Below, piece by piece: positions 54,645 through 64,000 of a stretch of DNA of 64,000 nt. Each line of letters starts with the position of its first letter. Position 1 is the first letter of the stretch. The DNA comes from Agriotes lineatus (taxonomy: Eukaryota; Arthropoda; Insecta; Coleoptera; Elateridae). The position numbers were made by a program, and so were the translations under genes. The stretch lies in assembly GCA_940337035.1 (NCBI GenBank), contig CALNHX010005175.1:48179-112178 (forward strand), in the 5' to 3' direction. Below the pieces are notes generated by a model that saw only the letters and a program-made list of their open reading frames with translations, did no database searches and had not been told where the DNA came from.

Positions 54645-56180
54645 TGCAACGCTATCCGGGGCTTCGTAATAATCTCAAGTTATATTTAATTTGGAAAGTG
54701 CCCCTGTAGCATTAACAATTATGCCCTTTTAAGAATGGTAGCCCTTGTATTGGGTCCAGGTTCTGATTACTCACACTTTGACTGATTTAAAGAAAGAGGT
54801 TTGACCAAAATATACATTTATTCCCTACTAATTTACACAACTAAAATAAAATAAATGCGTTTGTTGTATAAAGTTACAGTTTATATTGTATTTGAGTTTT
54901 CGTCCTGGTTCCTGGAGACGGTAGGCCACCTCGTGTGCATCGATGTATGTCCGTGAGCTTTAAAGTATAAGGCTTGCGGGATCAAGTTGGTACAACTGGA
55001 AACCAAAATAAAAATTAAATATGTCAATGAGTGTCGGTGTAAACAAAAGGAAGATTCTGGTTTATTTTAATTATAAAGTGACTGGATCGGAACTATAGTT
55101 TGTTTAAATTAAATACACATCTGTACACGTGCAACTCCCAGTGATATGTTAAGAGTGCAGTCGACCTTTGACCGTGGGTCAAAATTCTGTTCGAGGTTAT
55201 CTTATAGAACGGCGCGTGTGAAGGCCGCTATAATATAAGATATCACAGGGTAAGTATCGAATTTGTACAACGGTTTACTATCTTTCACAGGAAAAGTGAA
55301 CTGATTCTAAAATTTGCAAATATTTAATGCAAATGAAGTTTGCTTTAAAGTACTCTGAAGTATATGCAACGTTAATTGTATTCTGACAGGTGTTTTGTGG
55401 CTTTACTGAATTTGAATTTATTGCTATTTCAACGTTCGTGGATGTTGTATTTGAATGTTAGCTTTATTCCTACGGAATAATCTCAATTGAAACTCGCCGA
55501 TATCCCAGCCAAGTTCCATTGGGGTTTATTCGTTCCGTAAGTTTACCTGGATTGCTCGTCTACGAAATTAAGTTATTTCGATAGCCCAAATATAAGCTTA
55601 ATTCGCATGCGAAAGCTCGTGACAAATTTTACGGAATTGTAAGAACAAAACTTACACAATCCGATTTCCAGATTTGTGTATAATAAATTTATTGTTTTCA
55701 ATTTACGAATAAATCCTAATAAACGCAGTCCGAGTCCAGAAATACGTTTTATAGGCAGGTACCTGGGGAAAATCGAGTTAATATTTCGAATTCTTCAGGT
55801 CGGTTTCTGGTCCGAGTTTGGCTGAAGGCCCTGGTTAATTTAGGTTGGAGATCCGGAATGTTCTGCGGCGTGCAGCCGCTGAGGGCGGCTCGAAGCCCAG
55901 TTAAAATTCTGGTCAAGATCTCCCCCGAGTCCGCTGCTCGAATTTTGTTTTAAACGCGGCGATCGGCTCTCGGGATTTCTCGTGTATTAAGGAAGGACTG
56001 CGCGGAGAACTGATTCTCCGTACCGCTCGCGTCGATCGAGGGGCTAGCGCTAATCTTGCCAGTTCGAGCGCTTTGAAAAATTTCCATTGTTGTAACGTTC
56101 ATTGTTGGCCTAGACGAAAATTAAGCGCTATTAATTTTAAATTAACTTTGATCGCGCTTAATTTGGAGTGAAACGTTACA
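54645..56180. mobile_element. Solo LTR (1536 bp) in the satellite
   Basis: Starts TGCAACGCTATCCGGGG and ends GTGAAACGTTACA, with a perfect 4-bp duplication GTGT (54641-54644, 56181-56184). The neighbouring satellite units contain the uninterrupted CGACTGTGTGAGTACC, which confirms the site. No internal coding region. Confidence 0.8.
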
Positions 56181-56475
56181 GTGTGAGTACCAATTCTTTG
56201 CCTCTCTCTTACTTCAGTAGGTGTCGCACAGTCTGATATTGCAGGGGAAACCTGTTAGTACGGTCGTGTGCGTACCAATTCTTTGCCTCACTCTTACTTC
56301 ACTAGGTACATCGCAGTCCGGCATCGCAGGGGAAACCTGTTAGTGCGACTGTGTGAGTACCAATTCTTTGCTTCTCTCTTACTTCAGTAGGTGTCGCACA
56401 GTCCGACATTGCAGGAGAAACCTGTTAGTACGGTCATGTGCACAACAACTCTTTGCCTCCTTCTTACTTCACTTA

Positions 56476-56755
56476 ACACTGACCGATACCGCTGTAACCA
56501 GCTTCAGACTGACAGCCAGCCTTTCTTGTCGGTACACGAGCTACCGACAACCGTCTGACGTCATTTTAGTCTTCAAAACACCGCAGTAATTGTAAAGGTA
56601 TGTAGTACATTTACACTTAGTTCTAATAAAGAGTAGTAGATCTCCATGACATTGTTTTCTTTCAGTGTGAGAAGCGAAGGTCTCCATACGACATGAGTAA
56701 GGTTAGCCTAAGCACCACCGTCTAGGTTAATAATACCCAGGAAACATACACAACG
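56476..56755. other. No supported gene
   Basis: A 78-aa plus-strand ORF overlaps the satellite end and has no recognised domain. Confidence 0.4.
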
Positions 56756-56757
56756 TA

Positions 56758-57009
56758 TCAAGAGATACAAAAAAAACTGATCCTCAGCGGGCTGTGGGAG
56801 TTGACACTGTAAGTCTATGTCAAATTCGAGGTTATGAGGTTAGGTTTTGCGTCAGTTTTGACACAGACTGACTGTCTGTGTCAAAACTGACGCAAAACCT
56901 AACCTCATAACCTGGAATTTGACATAGACTTACAGTGCCACCAACATATTATTCATACGTTTCAACTTCCACAGCCCTCTAAGGGTCAGTTTTTTTTTTG
57001 GTCTCACGA
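56758..57009. mobile_element. Hairpin MITE, family H, copy 2
   Basis: Ends TCAAGAGATAC / GGTCTCACGA flanked by TA (56756-56757, 57010-57011). It shares TCCTCAGCGGGCTGTGG, TCAAATTCGAGGTTA and GTCAGTTTTGACACA with copy 1. Part of the left arm (the TATGTTGGTG block) is missing. Confidence 0.82.
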
Positions 57010-57104
57010 TAAGTACATACACAAATTAAAGCCAGACAGGGTGTGCACCGTTACAATATTAAAGACTTACACATACTGCTTGTAGGTTAAACAATTGGAT
57101 TCTT

Positions 57105-60100
57105 CTTCTTCTTCAGGTGCCGTCTTCATTCAATGAAGGTTGGCGACAATTTCGGCATACTTGTTGCGGTCTAGGGTTGTATGAATTAAAGATGATGTGT
57201 TCATACCAGTCCAGTCGCGTATATTTTTCAGCCATGAATGTTGTCTGCGGCCAGGACCACGTTTTCCTTCTATTTTGCCTTCGATGATCAGTTTCAGGAT
57301 ATCATACTTGTTGTTACGGTAAATGTGGCCCAGATAAGCGGTCTTTCTTCGCTTTATTGTAATAAGTAGCTCCCTCTCCATTCCCATACGTCTAAGCACT
57401 TCCTCGTTAGATGTATGTTGAGTCCATGATATTTTTAATAATCTGCGGAAGATCCACATTTCAAAAGCCTCCAGTCTGTTCATGGTATTAACTTTGAGTG
57501 TCCATGTTTCTGCTCCATACAAGAGGACTGAATGTACGTATGCCTTCACGAAACGGTATCTCAGTTTTAAGTTCAGAGTTGGGTTACACAGTAGGTTTCT
57601 CATCTTTAGAAATGTGGCTCTGGCTTGTTCTATACGTGATCTCACGTCGATGTCCGGGTCTACGTTTGTCGTTATGCAGCTGCCAAGATATTTAAATCTG
57701 TCAACTTTCTCTATTGCGGTGCCATAAATATTTATATTCAGTTGTGGGTTTGGAAGTCTTGTTATGGCCATTATTTTTGTTTTTCTTACATTAATTTTCA
57801 TGCCTAGTTGATCCCCTACTTCTACAACTTTGTTGATTAGGCGTTGAAGGGCTTCTGGATTATCCGCAATGATAACTGTGTCGTCTGCATACCGTATATT
57901 GTTTAATGTTCTGCCGTTAATTTTTATTCCATCCTTGTCGTCGCCTATGGCTTGGTTAAATATGTGTTCGGAGTACATATTAAACAGTAATGGCGACAGA
58001 ACACAACCTTGTCGTACCCCCTTTTCTATACATACAGGTTCCGATGCCATTTGTCCATGTCTAATTGTGGCTTCTTGGTTCCAATATAGATTTCTAATAA
58101 ACTCGATATCCTGTCTGTCTAATCCCTTTCTCTGTAGTAACGTCAGAAGGACATTGTGATTGACTCGGTCGAAGGCTTTTTCGTAGTCTATGAAACAAAC
58201 ATAGACATCTTTCCTCATGTCTCGACATTTCTGGAAAAGTATTGATAAGCTGGCCAGTGCTTCCCTTGTTCCTAGACCTTCACGAAATCCAAATTGGGTA
58301 TCGCTTTGATCGACTTCACATTTGTGGTAGATTCTAGCTTGAATAATTTTAAGCAAGATTTTAAGCACTTGGCTCATCAAACTTATCAGTCTAAATTCAT
58401 CACATTTTTTGGCATTTGATTTTTTAGGGAGGGGAATAAATACAGAAGTTAGCCAGTCTTTTGGGATATTACCTGTTTCATGGACTCTCTGTAGCAACTG
58501 GACCAGTGGGTCCAGGTTTTCTCCTTCTAACAGTTTTAGCATTTCTATGTGGATTTCGTCCGGACCCGTTGCTTTCCCGTTTTTACTGAGTTTAAGTGCT
58601 TTCATTACCTCTGATTTTAGAATTTTTGGGGCCTGTTCACAATCATTATTTCTATCGTATGTACGTGGAGTATCGCTAGCGAATGTCGTCCGTATATATG
58701 TTTGCCATACTTTTAATAGTTCCTGTTCTTCTGTTACTATTTCGTTGTTTTCATTTAGTATGCCTAATACGGGTTGGTTTTTGTTTGAATGTGTTACTTC
58801 TTTTATTTTCCTATGAACTCCATGGCTGTCGTGTTTATTCTGAAGAAGCTCAATTTCTTCGCATCTTTCTTTCATCCACCTTTCTTTTGCTATTCTGATT
58901 TTCTTTCTTATTTCCCTATTTATTTCTTTGTACTTTTCAATGTTTTTATTCTTATGCACTCTCCGGTTGTCCATCATCAGTAAAATTTCCTCTGTTACCC
59001 ATTCTTTCTTGGTCTTTGGCTTGGAATATCCTATTTCTTCTTGTTCTGCTTTAACTACTGCATGTTTAATCCGATCCCAGACATTTTCTGTATTCGTATC
59101 AGATGTTGTAGTTGACTTTATTGTTGCGAAGTCTTCATTTATTCGTTTTTTTGCCTTTGTCTGTGTATCTTGGTCTTTAAGTCTTGTCACGTCAATAATT
59201 TTTTTGTAACTCTTTTTCAGTTCTTTTAATTTCACATCTACATGACCTACCACAGGATTGTGGTCTGAGCATAGGTCCGCCCCAGGGTATGCTTTTATCC
59301 CTTTTATTCCGTTCTTAAATCTGCTTCTGATTAGGACATAATCTATTTGGTTGCGAACGATGTTATCTGGACGATGCTGGGGCGATTGCCATGTATACAA
59401 ACGCCTTTCTGGTAGTTTAAACATTGTATTTGTAATCACAAAATCCTCTTCTTGACAGAATTGTATTAGCTTGTCTCCCCTATTATTGCGTTCTCCCAAA
59501 CCGTATTTACCGACGATTTTATCTACTTCAATGTTGCCAACCTTCGCATTGAAATCACCCATTATTATAGTAATTTCATTGTTTTTGGTATATCCAAGTA
59601 GTTCCTTTATTTCTTTATAAAATGTTTCCACTTCTCCATCGGGTTTATCCGCTGTCGGAGCATAGCACTGAATTATATTTATGTTTGTAGGTTGGGCTTT
59701 TAGTTTGATGAACATTGTTCTATCTGAGAGGGGAATGAAGCTAGTTACAGTCTGACTTGTTTTATTGTCCAATAAGATACCGACTCCATTAGGATGTGTT
59801 CTTTTGTCATTGCCTGAGTAGTACAGTGTTGTTTTGTTGTTTAGACACTTTCCACTTCCGGGCCATCGAATTTCACTTAAGCCTAGGATGTTGATTTTAA
59901 GTCTGTACATTTCCCTAATGGTGTTGTCTAATTTTCCTGCCATGAATAGACTTCTTACATTCCAGGTGCCGATTTTGCGGGTTCTGATTGTATTGTTTTT
60001 TACTCTCGTATGGGTGCGGGAGTTTACCATATTTAGAGCCTTATTTGATCTTGTGCTTTCATTGGCTTTACAGGGATTTCGCAGGTTGACGACCTGGGAG

Positions 60101-60553
60101 GCCCTGTAGTCTATTTGTGAGTTTCCTCCCCTGCCGGATCTTGTGTTCCGTACATCATGATCAGTAACTTCTACTAGTATGTTTGATGCCATCATTGTTG
60201 TACTAGGGATGTCCATGGGGACCTTTAATGAAGTGGTTTCCCCTTGCCTTCTTCATTCTCATGCCGTTGACTGTTTTCAGTTCATCCGCCTTATGGAGCG
60301 ATTTCTCACTCCACGGACAAGGGAGTGCCCTAACCCCGGTTTACTCATCCACCCTCTCATGCAGAGACTGTTGGCAAAACTGGAGGGATCTGCTTATACC
60401 GGCAGATATTCGGACGTCAGTAGTCAGACGCTGCTGCTAGTTTTGGTCCGCCCCGGGTATTTTATTATCCCGGTACCCACCATATCTGGTAAGCATCCCC
60501 CTATCCGCCACCCGGGGAGGCGCCCGATGGGGGACTAGCAACCCCACACGGGA
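57105..60553 (-). mobile_element. Full-length RTE-like LINE with target duplication
   Basis: 3449 bp on the minus strand. A 12-bp duplication AATTGGATTCTT flanks it (57093-57104, 60554-60565). The 3' end is a short (GAA)n tail; the last bases of the duplication could be shared with that tail. The 5' UTR (60553-60217) is GC-rich (CCCCGGGTGGCGGATAGGGG). It holds one intact ORF. By structure it is a recent, complete insertion. Confidence 0.88.
57130..60216 (-). CDS. RTE-like endonuclease-reverse transcriptase, intact
   Basis: 1028 residues without interruption; start ATG 60216 (MDIPSTTMM). The endonuclease covers about residues 80-330: KIGTWNVRSL (81-90), LGLSEIRW (111-118; catalytic Glu), CYAPT, IMGDFNAKVG (218-227), QIDYVLI (290-296) and LCSDHNPV (315-322; catalytic His). 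The RT covers about 550-870: GKATGPDEI, DEFRLISL, FGFREGLGTREAL, VCFIDYEKAFDRV (673-685; Asp), GVRQGCVLSPLLFNMYSE (733-750) and IRYADDTVI (774-782; Asp-Asp). Then comes a thumb (LLYGAETWTLKV) and a C-terminal tail (RRLLKISWTQH, GHIYRNNKYDIL, GKRGPGRRQHSW). All catalytic residues are present, so the protein could be functional. It nicks DNA and primes reverse transcription there. Confidence 0.93.
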   Translation of the reverse strand: MDIPSTTMMASNILVEVTDHDVRNTRSGRGGNSQIDYRASQVVNLRNPCKANESTRSNKALNMVNSRTHTRVKNNTIRTRKIGTWNVRSLFMAGKLDNTIREMYRLKINILGLSEIRWPGSGKCLNNKTTLYYSGNDKRTHPNGVGILLDNKTSQTVTSFIPLSDRTMFIKLKAQPTNINIIQCYAPTADKPDGEVETFYKEIKELLGYTKNNEITIIMGDFNAKVGNIEVDKIVGKYGLGERNNRGDKLIQFCQEEDFVITNTMFKLPERRLYTWQSPQHRPDNIVRNQIDYVLIRSRFKNGIKGIKAYPGADLCSDHNPVVGHVDVKLKELKKSYKKIIDVTRLKDQDTQTKAKKRINEDFATIKSTTTSDTNTENVWDRIKHAVVKAEQEEIGYSKPKTKKEWVTEEILLMMDNRRVHKNKNIEKYKEINREIRKKIRIAKERWMKERCEEIELLQNKHDSHGVHRKIKEVTHSNKNQPVLGILNENNEIVTEEQELLKVWQTYIRTTFASDTPRTYDRNNDCEQAPKILKSEVMKALKLSKNGKATGPDEIHIEMLKLLEGENLDPLVQLLQRVHETGNIPKDWLTSVFIPLPKKSNAKKCDEFRLISLMSQVLKILLKIIQARIYHKCEVDQSDTQFGFREGLGTREALASLSILFQKCRDMRKDVYVCFIDYEKAFDRVNHNVLLTLLQRKGLDRQDIEFIRNLYWNQEATIRHGQMASEPVCIEKGVRQGCVLSPLLFNMYSEHIFNQAIGDDKDGIKINGRTLNNIRYADDTVIIADNPEALQRLINKVVEVGDQLGMKINVRKTKIMAITRLPNPQLNINIYGTAIEKVDRFKYLGSCITTNVDPDIDVRSRIEQARATFLKMRNLLCNPTLNLKLRYRFVKAYVHSVLLYGAETWTLKVNTMNRLEAFEMWIFRRLLKISWTQHTSNEEVLRRMGMERELLITIKRRKTAYLGHIYRNNKYDILKLIIEGKIEGKRGPGRRQHSWLKNIRDWTGMNTSSLIHTTLDRNKYAEIVANLH

Positions 60554-60984
60554 ATTGGATTCTTACCTTGTTCAAAAATAAAATGTTAAATGTTTTGAAG
60601 TTTTACAATAGCGTCGAATATTTTTACTTTTTTTATATTCCAAACAGGCTTTTTCCGTCTATTTTTACTTATTCGTTTATCCGATTTTTTAATAACTACA
60701 AAATGTTGATTTCGAAGGCTCCCACAACGTTTGTAATTAAGTAAAAAACGACATCAGGGATTGGACCGTGTCATTATTGAGGTAGAAGAACTCAACGTTT
60801 CGCCCACTTTCGTAAGAAGCTACATCAGGAGGAAAAAAGCAAAAGAGCACGGTAACTCAACTTCCCGTTCGATTTTGGAATCAACCTCTGTTGAATATCA
60901 GTGGGAAGATCTGAAGATTTTAGAAGAGAAGTGACTTTCAGTTCGATTTTGGAAGTTGGGTCGCGAGAAAGTGGGGCATAAGAA

Positions 60985-61613
60985 GAATCTCTTTATAAAG
61001 AGATACGGTCTTCCCAAAATTCATAAACCAGACATCCCACTCAGGCCCATTGTCAGTACTAAGCTATAGATTATACCTAACCACTACCCTCAGAAAGTTC
61101 ACTGGTAATTCTTCCTCGTATATTCGCAATTCAGCCCATTTCGTTGAACTTATATCCAATATAAAAGTTGAACCTGAGGATTTACTTGTGAGTTTCGATG
61201 TCACTTCCCTTTTTACTAAAGTTCCTATTCCCGATTCCATAGTCATAATTCAACAGTTGTTATCAGAGCATAGGAAGACCTCTTCAAGTTTACCTGCCCT
61301 TATAGAAAAATGCCTCTCTTCCACTTATTTCTTATTTCAAAGCCAGTTCTTTAAACAAATCTCTGGTGCGGCCATGGGTTCTCCTCTTTCACCTGTTGTT
61401 GCCAATATCTTCGTGGAAGCTTTCGAAACCGTAGCTTTGGAATCTTCAGAATGGAAGCCCAAGGTTTGGTTCCGATACTTCGACGATATCTTTATTATTT
61501 GGCCACATGGTAAAGACACGTTACCCGTTTTCTTAAATCATCTCAATAGTCAACATCGAGATATTAACTTTGCCATGGAGATAGAAGGTATAGGCCTCTC
61601 GCCAAGCCAGTAG
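60985..61613 (+). pseudogene. Penelope reverse transcriptase
   Basis: Begins KRYGLPKIHKPDIPLRPIVS (about 60999-61056), then shifts frame into SFDVTSLFTKVPIPDS (motif A Asp), SGAAMGSPLSPVVANIFVEA (motif B) and WFRYFDDIFIIWPHG (motif C, FDD), ending in HRDINFAMEIE. These are hallmark Penelope RT motifs; PLE RTs are related to telomerase. Frameshifts near 61050 and 61600 inactivate it. It continues as the GIY-YIG part. Confidence 0.88.
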
Positions 61614-62347
61614 CAAACTTGGTCATTCTGTATATCGCAAACCCACTCACACTGATCGCTATCTGCATGCCGATGTGTACAATTCGTTTGTACATCGGGC
61701 TGTTTCCATATCCCAACCCGATAATGTTCATGCTCAAAGAAACCACATTCGAAAAGCTCTTAGGAACAACGGTTACCGTGCTAAAGATATACAGTCTGCC
61801 ATCAATCGCCATCTTCATCCACGGCCACCCAAACCTCCAAAAACTGATCCTCCTGCAGCAATAGTCTTTCTTCCCTATATCCACCAAGTCACCGATCGCG
61901 TTGGGAAGTTTCTTCTAAAACGAAACATTAAAACAGTATTCAAGCCCCCGAGCAAAATTTCACAGGTTCTTCCTTCACCTAAAGACAAATTAAACACTAT
62001 GTCCTCTAAAGGTCTTTATAGAGTCCCTTGCTCTTGTAATACTGTATACAGGACGTTCAGTAAAAACTCGCATCTCTGAGCACCAGCGCTGTCTCAAGTC
62101 GGGTCTCGTTTCATCATCAGCCATCGCCAAACACCATCGTGATACTGGCCATAAGATCTTTTTTGATGAAACTTCCATCATCTGCAAATCCCCATTCTTC
62201 TTTAGCAGAAAGAATCGCGAAGCCATTGAGATTTACAAACACCCTAACAATCTCAATCGGGACGAAGGCTTTCCCCTTTTTTCTATGCGGAAAGTGCTTA
62301 TTCCTAAGCCCCGCTCACCGCCATTGAACCGCGACGGCATTAGCTGA
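61612..62347 (+). pseudogene. Penelope C-terminus with GIY-YIG endonuclease
   Basis: First part: SKLGHSVYRKPTHTDRYLHA, then VFLPYIHQVTDRVGKFL, FKPPSKISQVL and GLYRVPCSCNTVY. The GIY-YIG motif (GLY...VYIGETGRS in relatives) has lost a few residues at about 62044, where the frame changes. The second part reads TGRSVKTRISEHQRCL, SAIAKHHRDTGH, FFDETSIICKSPFF, RKNREAIEIYKHPNNLNRD and stops at 62345-62347. The nuclease would cut target DNA. Confidence 0.82.
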
Positions 62348-62574
62348 ACCGCGACGGCATTAGCTGAACCGCGACGGCGCTTGCCTATAAATTCTCGCAT
62401 TTCTCCTTCCGATCGTTAGTCGAGTTTTGCCTCTGACGTGGTTTACATGTTGAGTTACCGTGCTCTTCTCTCCCTTCCCTTGCAAAGAGTTTCGCATCTG
62501 GCGTGGTTAACACGTTGAGTTACCGTGCTCTTTTGCTTTTTTCCTCCTGATGAAGCCCCTTATTTCGGCTGATG

Positions 62575-63115
62575 CTTCCCCAGTGGCTTTGGTTGCTGCA
62601 TTCTCTTCGACGTTGACTGCTGCGTTTCCTTCGGCTTTGGCTGCTGCATTCCCTTCGGCTTTGACTGCTGCCTTTCCTTCCACTTTCGCTGCTGTATCCC
62701 AGTCGGCTTTTGCTGCTGCTTTCCCGTCGGCTCTGGCTGCGGCGTTCTCGTCGGTTCGGCTGCCGAATTCCCGTCAGTTTTGGCTGCTGCATTTCCTTCG
62801 ACTTCGACTGCTGCGTTCCCGGCGACTTTGGCTGCGGCATTTCCGGTGGCTTTGGCTGCTGCATTCACATCGGCGTTGGCTGCAGCATTTCCGTCTACTT
62901 TGGCTGATGAATCCGTGATGGCTTTGGTTGCTGCGTTCCCTTCGGCTTGGGCTGCTGCTTTCCTGTCGGTTTGGCTGCTGCATTCCCAGCGGCTTTGAGT
63001 GCTGCGTTTCCGGCGACTTTGGTTGCAGCGTTTCCAGTGACTTTGGTTACAGCGTTTCCGGTGGCTTTGGTTGCTGCATTCTCTTCGGCTTTGACTGCTG
63101 CGTTCCCGGGGAATT
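62575..63115. repeat. 24-bp minisatellite (~22 copies)
   Basis: Unit GCTTTGGCTGCTGCATTCCC + TTCG with many point variants. Because it is in phase with codons it yields ORFs of 8-residue repeats (ALAAAFPS) on the plus strand and Gln/Pro/Lys-rich ones on the minus strand. These are a by-product of the repeat; no start context or conserved domain supports a gene. Confidence 0.85.
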
Positions 63116-63260
63116 TGGTTTTATTAGCATATGCGAAACAGATATTACATTAACCGTTAGGATGACAAATATTTTCAACGCCAAATGAAATAACTGACTA
63201 ACCTAATTTTAAGTGTAGTATCATTCTCAACGTGTTGCTGCATTATGGGCGACCTCGTAA
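63115..63260. repeat. Isolated unit of the ~195-bp satellite
   Basis: TTTATTAGCATATGCGAAAC, then ATTACATTAACCG, ATATTTTCAACGCCAAATGA and CAACGTGTTGCTGCATTATG: the same family as 47790-48370. Confidence 0.75.
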
Positions 63261-64000
63261 AATTTATTTGTAAAGGTGTGCTTAAACGTAGCACTTGGGC
63301 TCATTCAACAAATCCTTCTTTATTGTTACATGAAATGTACGTCTGTTCATAGTTTTAAAAAATAAAATTAATAGCATAATAAGTAATTGTTTTTGTGAAA
63401 ATCATACGACACTCATTAATGACCAATAGAAAAATTAGTTCACTATCTCTAACCAGGACAACAACAATATTTCTTGGAAATTTTTTGTAGGTAGACCAAC
63501 CTCTAATTGTGAGGGTTTATGTCGTTACGATTTTCTTATCGAATCTGCATTCGAGCATTAATTCATATCCGGAAAGTTTTTTAAGTGCGTTCCAACAACT
63601 CCAAAACATTTCCGGAAAGAATTAATGCTCTTATGAGATTATATGTGATAATATCAAAACTGACTTGACATTGTTAAGACACTTTTTAGATAGTAGTTGA
63701 TATCAGATTTTAGATTTTCATTTGTTTCATAATTTTGGAGATATTGATATAGTTGTTTCCATTTCTACACTTATAGTAGACCGTGGTTTAACTATTTTTT
63801 ACAGTGTACAACATCTGGTTACGAAAATGTCATAGTGATATTTAACATTTTCATAGATTAGAGGTTAGAGCTATTGAAATGACAGGTATATCTTGTAATT
63901 TTGTTTTACAAGTAAGTTGTTATTTATTTAGTAATGAAGCGGGTTGAAGGACCAGCCACCTGTCTGTCTGTCGTCGGGTGAAATAAAACAATGTTGAGTT
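63261..64000. other. No supported gene
   Basis: AT-rich sequence; ATTAATGCTCTTATGAG and GAGCATTAATTCATATCCGG near 63555-63635 form a weak inverted repeat. No coding region recognised. Confidence 0.4.

Larger units (their letters stand above)
54320..56475. repeat. 85-bp satellite, split by two insertions
   Basis: Unit: CGCACAGTCCGACATTGCAG, then GGGAAACCTGTTAGTACG and GTACCAATTCTTTGCCTC. GAAACCTGTTAGT recurs at 54344, 54623, 56247, 56332 and 56417 (spacing 85 where uninterrupted). Insertions at 54404-54591 and 54645-56180 split the array. Confidence 0.82.
60750..62552 (+). mobile_element. Penelope-like retroelement, decayed, with inverted terminal segments
   Basis: RT and GIY-YIG coding pieces lie between two copies of a 39-bp segment in inverted orientation (60823-60861 and 62514-62552, perfect complements). 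Penelope elements are known for such inverted terminal repeats and for hammerhead-like motifs in them. A partial third copy (GTTGAGTTACCGTGCTCTTC) lies at 62452. A triplet of GAACCGCGACGGCATTAGCT units lies at 62326-62382. Confidence 0.75.

Noticed and set aside
62520..63188. Several 60-120-aa ORFs with Ala/Phe/Pro or Gln/Pro repeats
   Set aside because: A by-product of the 24-bp minisatellite; frames are open on both strands alike.

Overview
This window looks like a piece of an AT-rich, transposon-dense insect nuclear genome. I would guess a beetle or another large-genome insect, but nothing here fixes the order. The evidence is one spliced host gene (MEAF6/Eaf6), no operons, many TA- and TWA-flanked inverted-repeat elements, and insect-type BEL/Pao, Ty3/gypsy, Jockey-like, R1-like, RTE-like, Penelope, Helitron, pogo/psq, MULE, hAT and Harbinger sequences. 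No tRNA, rRNA or CRISPR was recognised.

Layout. 1-4 kb: 3' end of a Ty3/gypsy element (integrase, polypurine tract, putative long LTR). 4-14.4 kb: small transposase relics, then a chain of inverted-repeat elements (5686-6879, 7166-8074, 9385-9942, 9953-14379) around a ~310-bp tandem array. The last one is a fold-back element split by a pogo-type transposon (10176-13861), which itself holds two further insertions. 14.9-25.7 kb: the host gene MEAF6 in four exons. Its ~10-kb second intron holds decayed Helitron helicase pieces with a ~140-bp array, LINE tails, and a solo LTR inside an R1-like LINE.

26-48 kb: a Russian-doll cluster. One plus-strand LINE (LINE-A) appears to run from ~26.3 kb (ORF1-like) through 38 kb (endonuclease) and 46 kb (reverse transcriptase) to ~47.8 kb. 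It is split by a minus-strand Jockey-like LINE, a MULE transposon, a 2.7-kb inverted-repeat element and an LTR-like insert. The Jockey-like LINE is itself split by a MITE, a psq/pogo-type element and a very young BEL/Pao retrotransposon (two 807-bp LTRs with one visible mismatch, TSD GTAGG).

48-57 kb: a ~195-bp satellite, a hairpin MITE, a 3.6-kb hAT-like non-autonomous element with a perfect 8-bp TSD, a LINE relic, and an 85-bp satellite invaded by a MITE and a solo LTR. 57-64 kb: an apparently intact RTE-like LINE (1028-aa ORF, 12-bp TSD), a decayed Penelope element with 39-bp inverted repeats and hammerhead-like motifs, a 24-bp minisatellite, and another copy of the ~195-bp satellite.

The only cellular function visible is the histone-acetyltransferase subunit MEAF6. 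The most notable observations are the BEL/Pao element, which is nearly new but seems to have lost most of its integrase in frame, and the nesting, which lets insertion order and empty sites be read directly.
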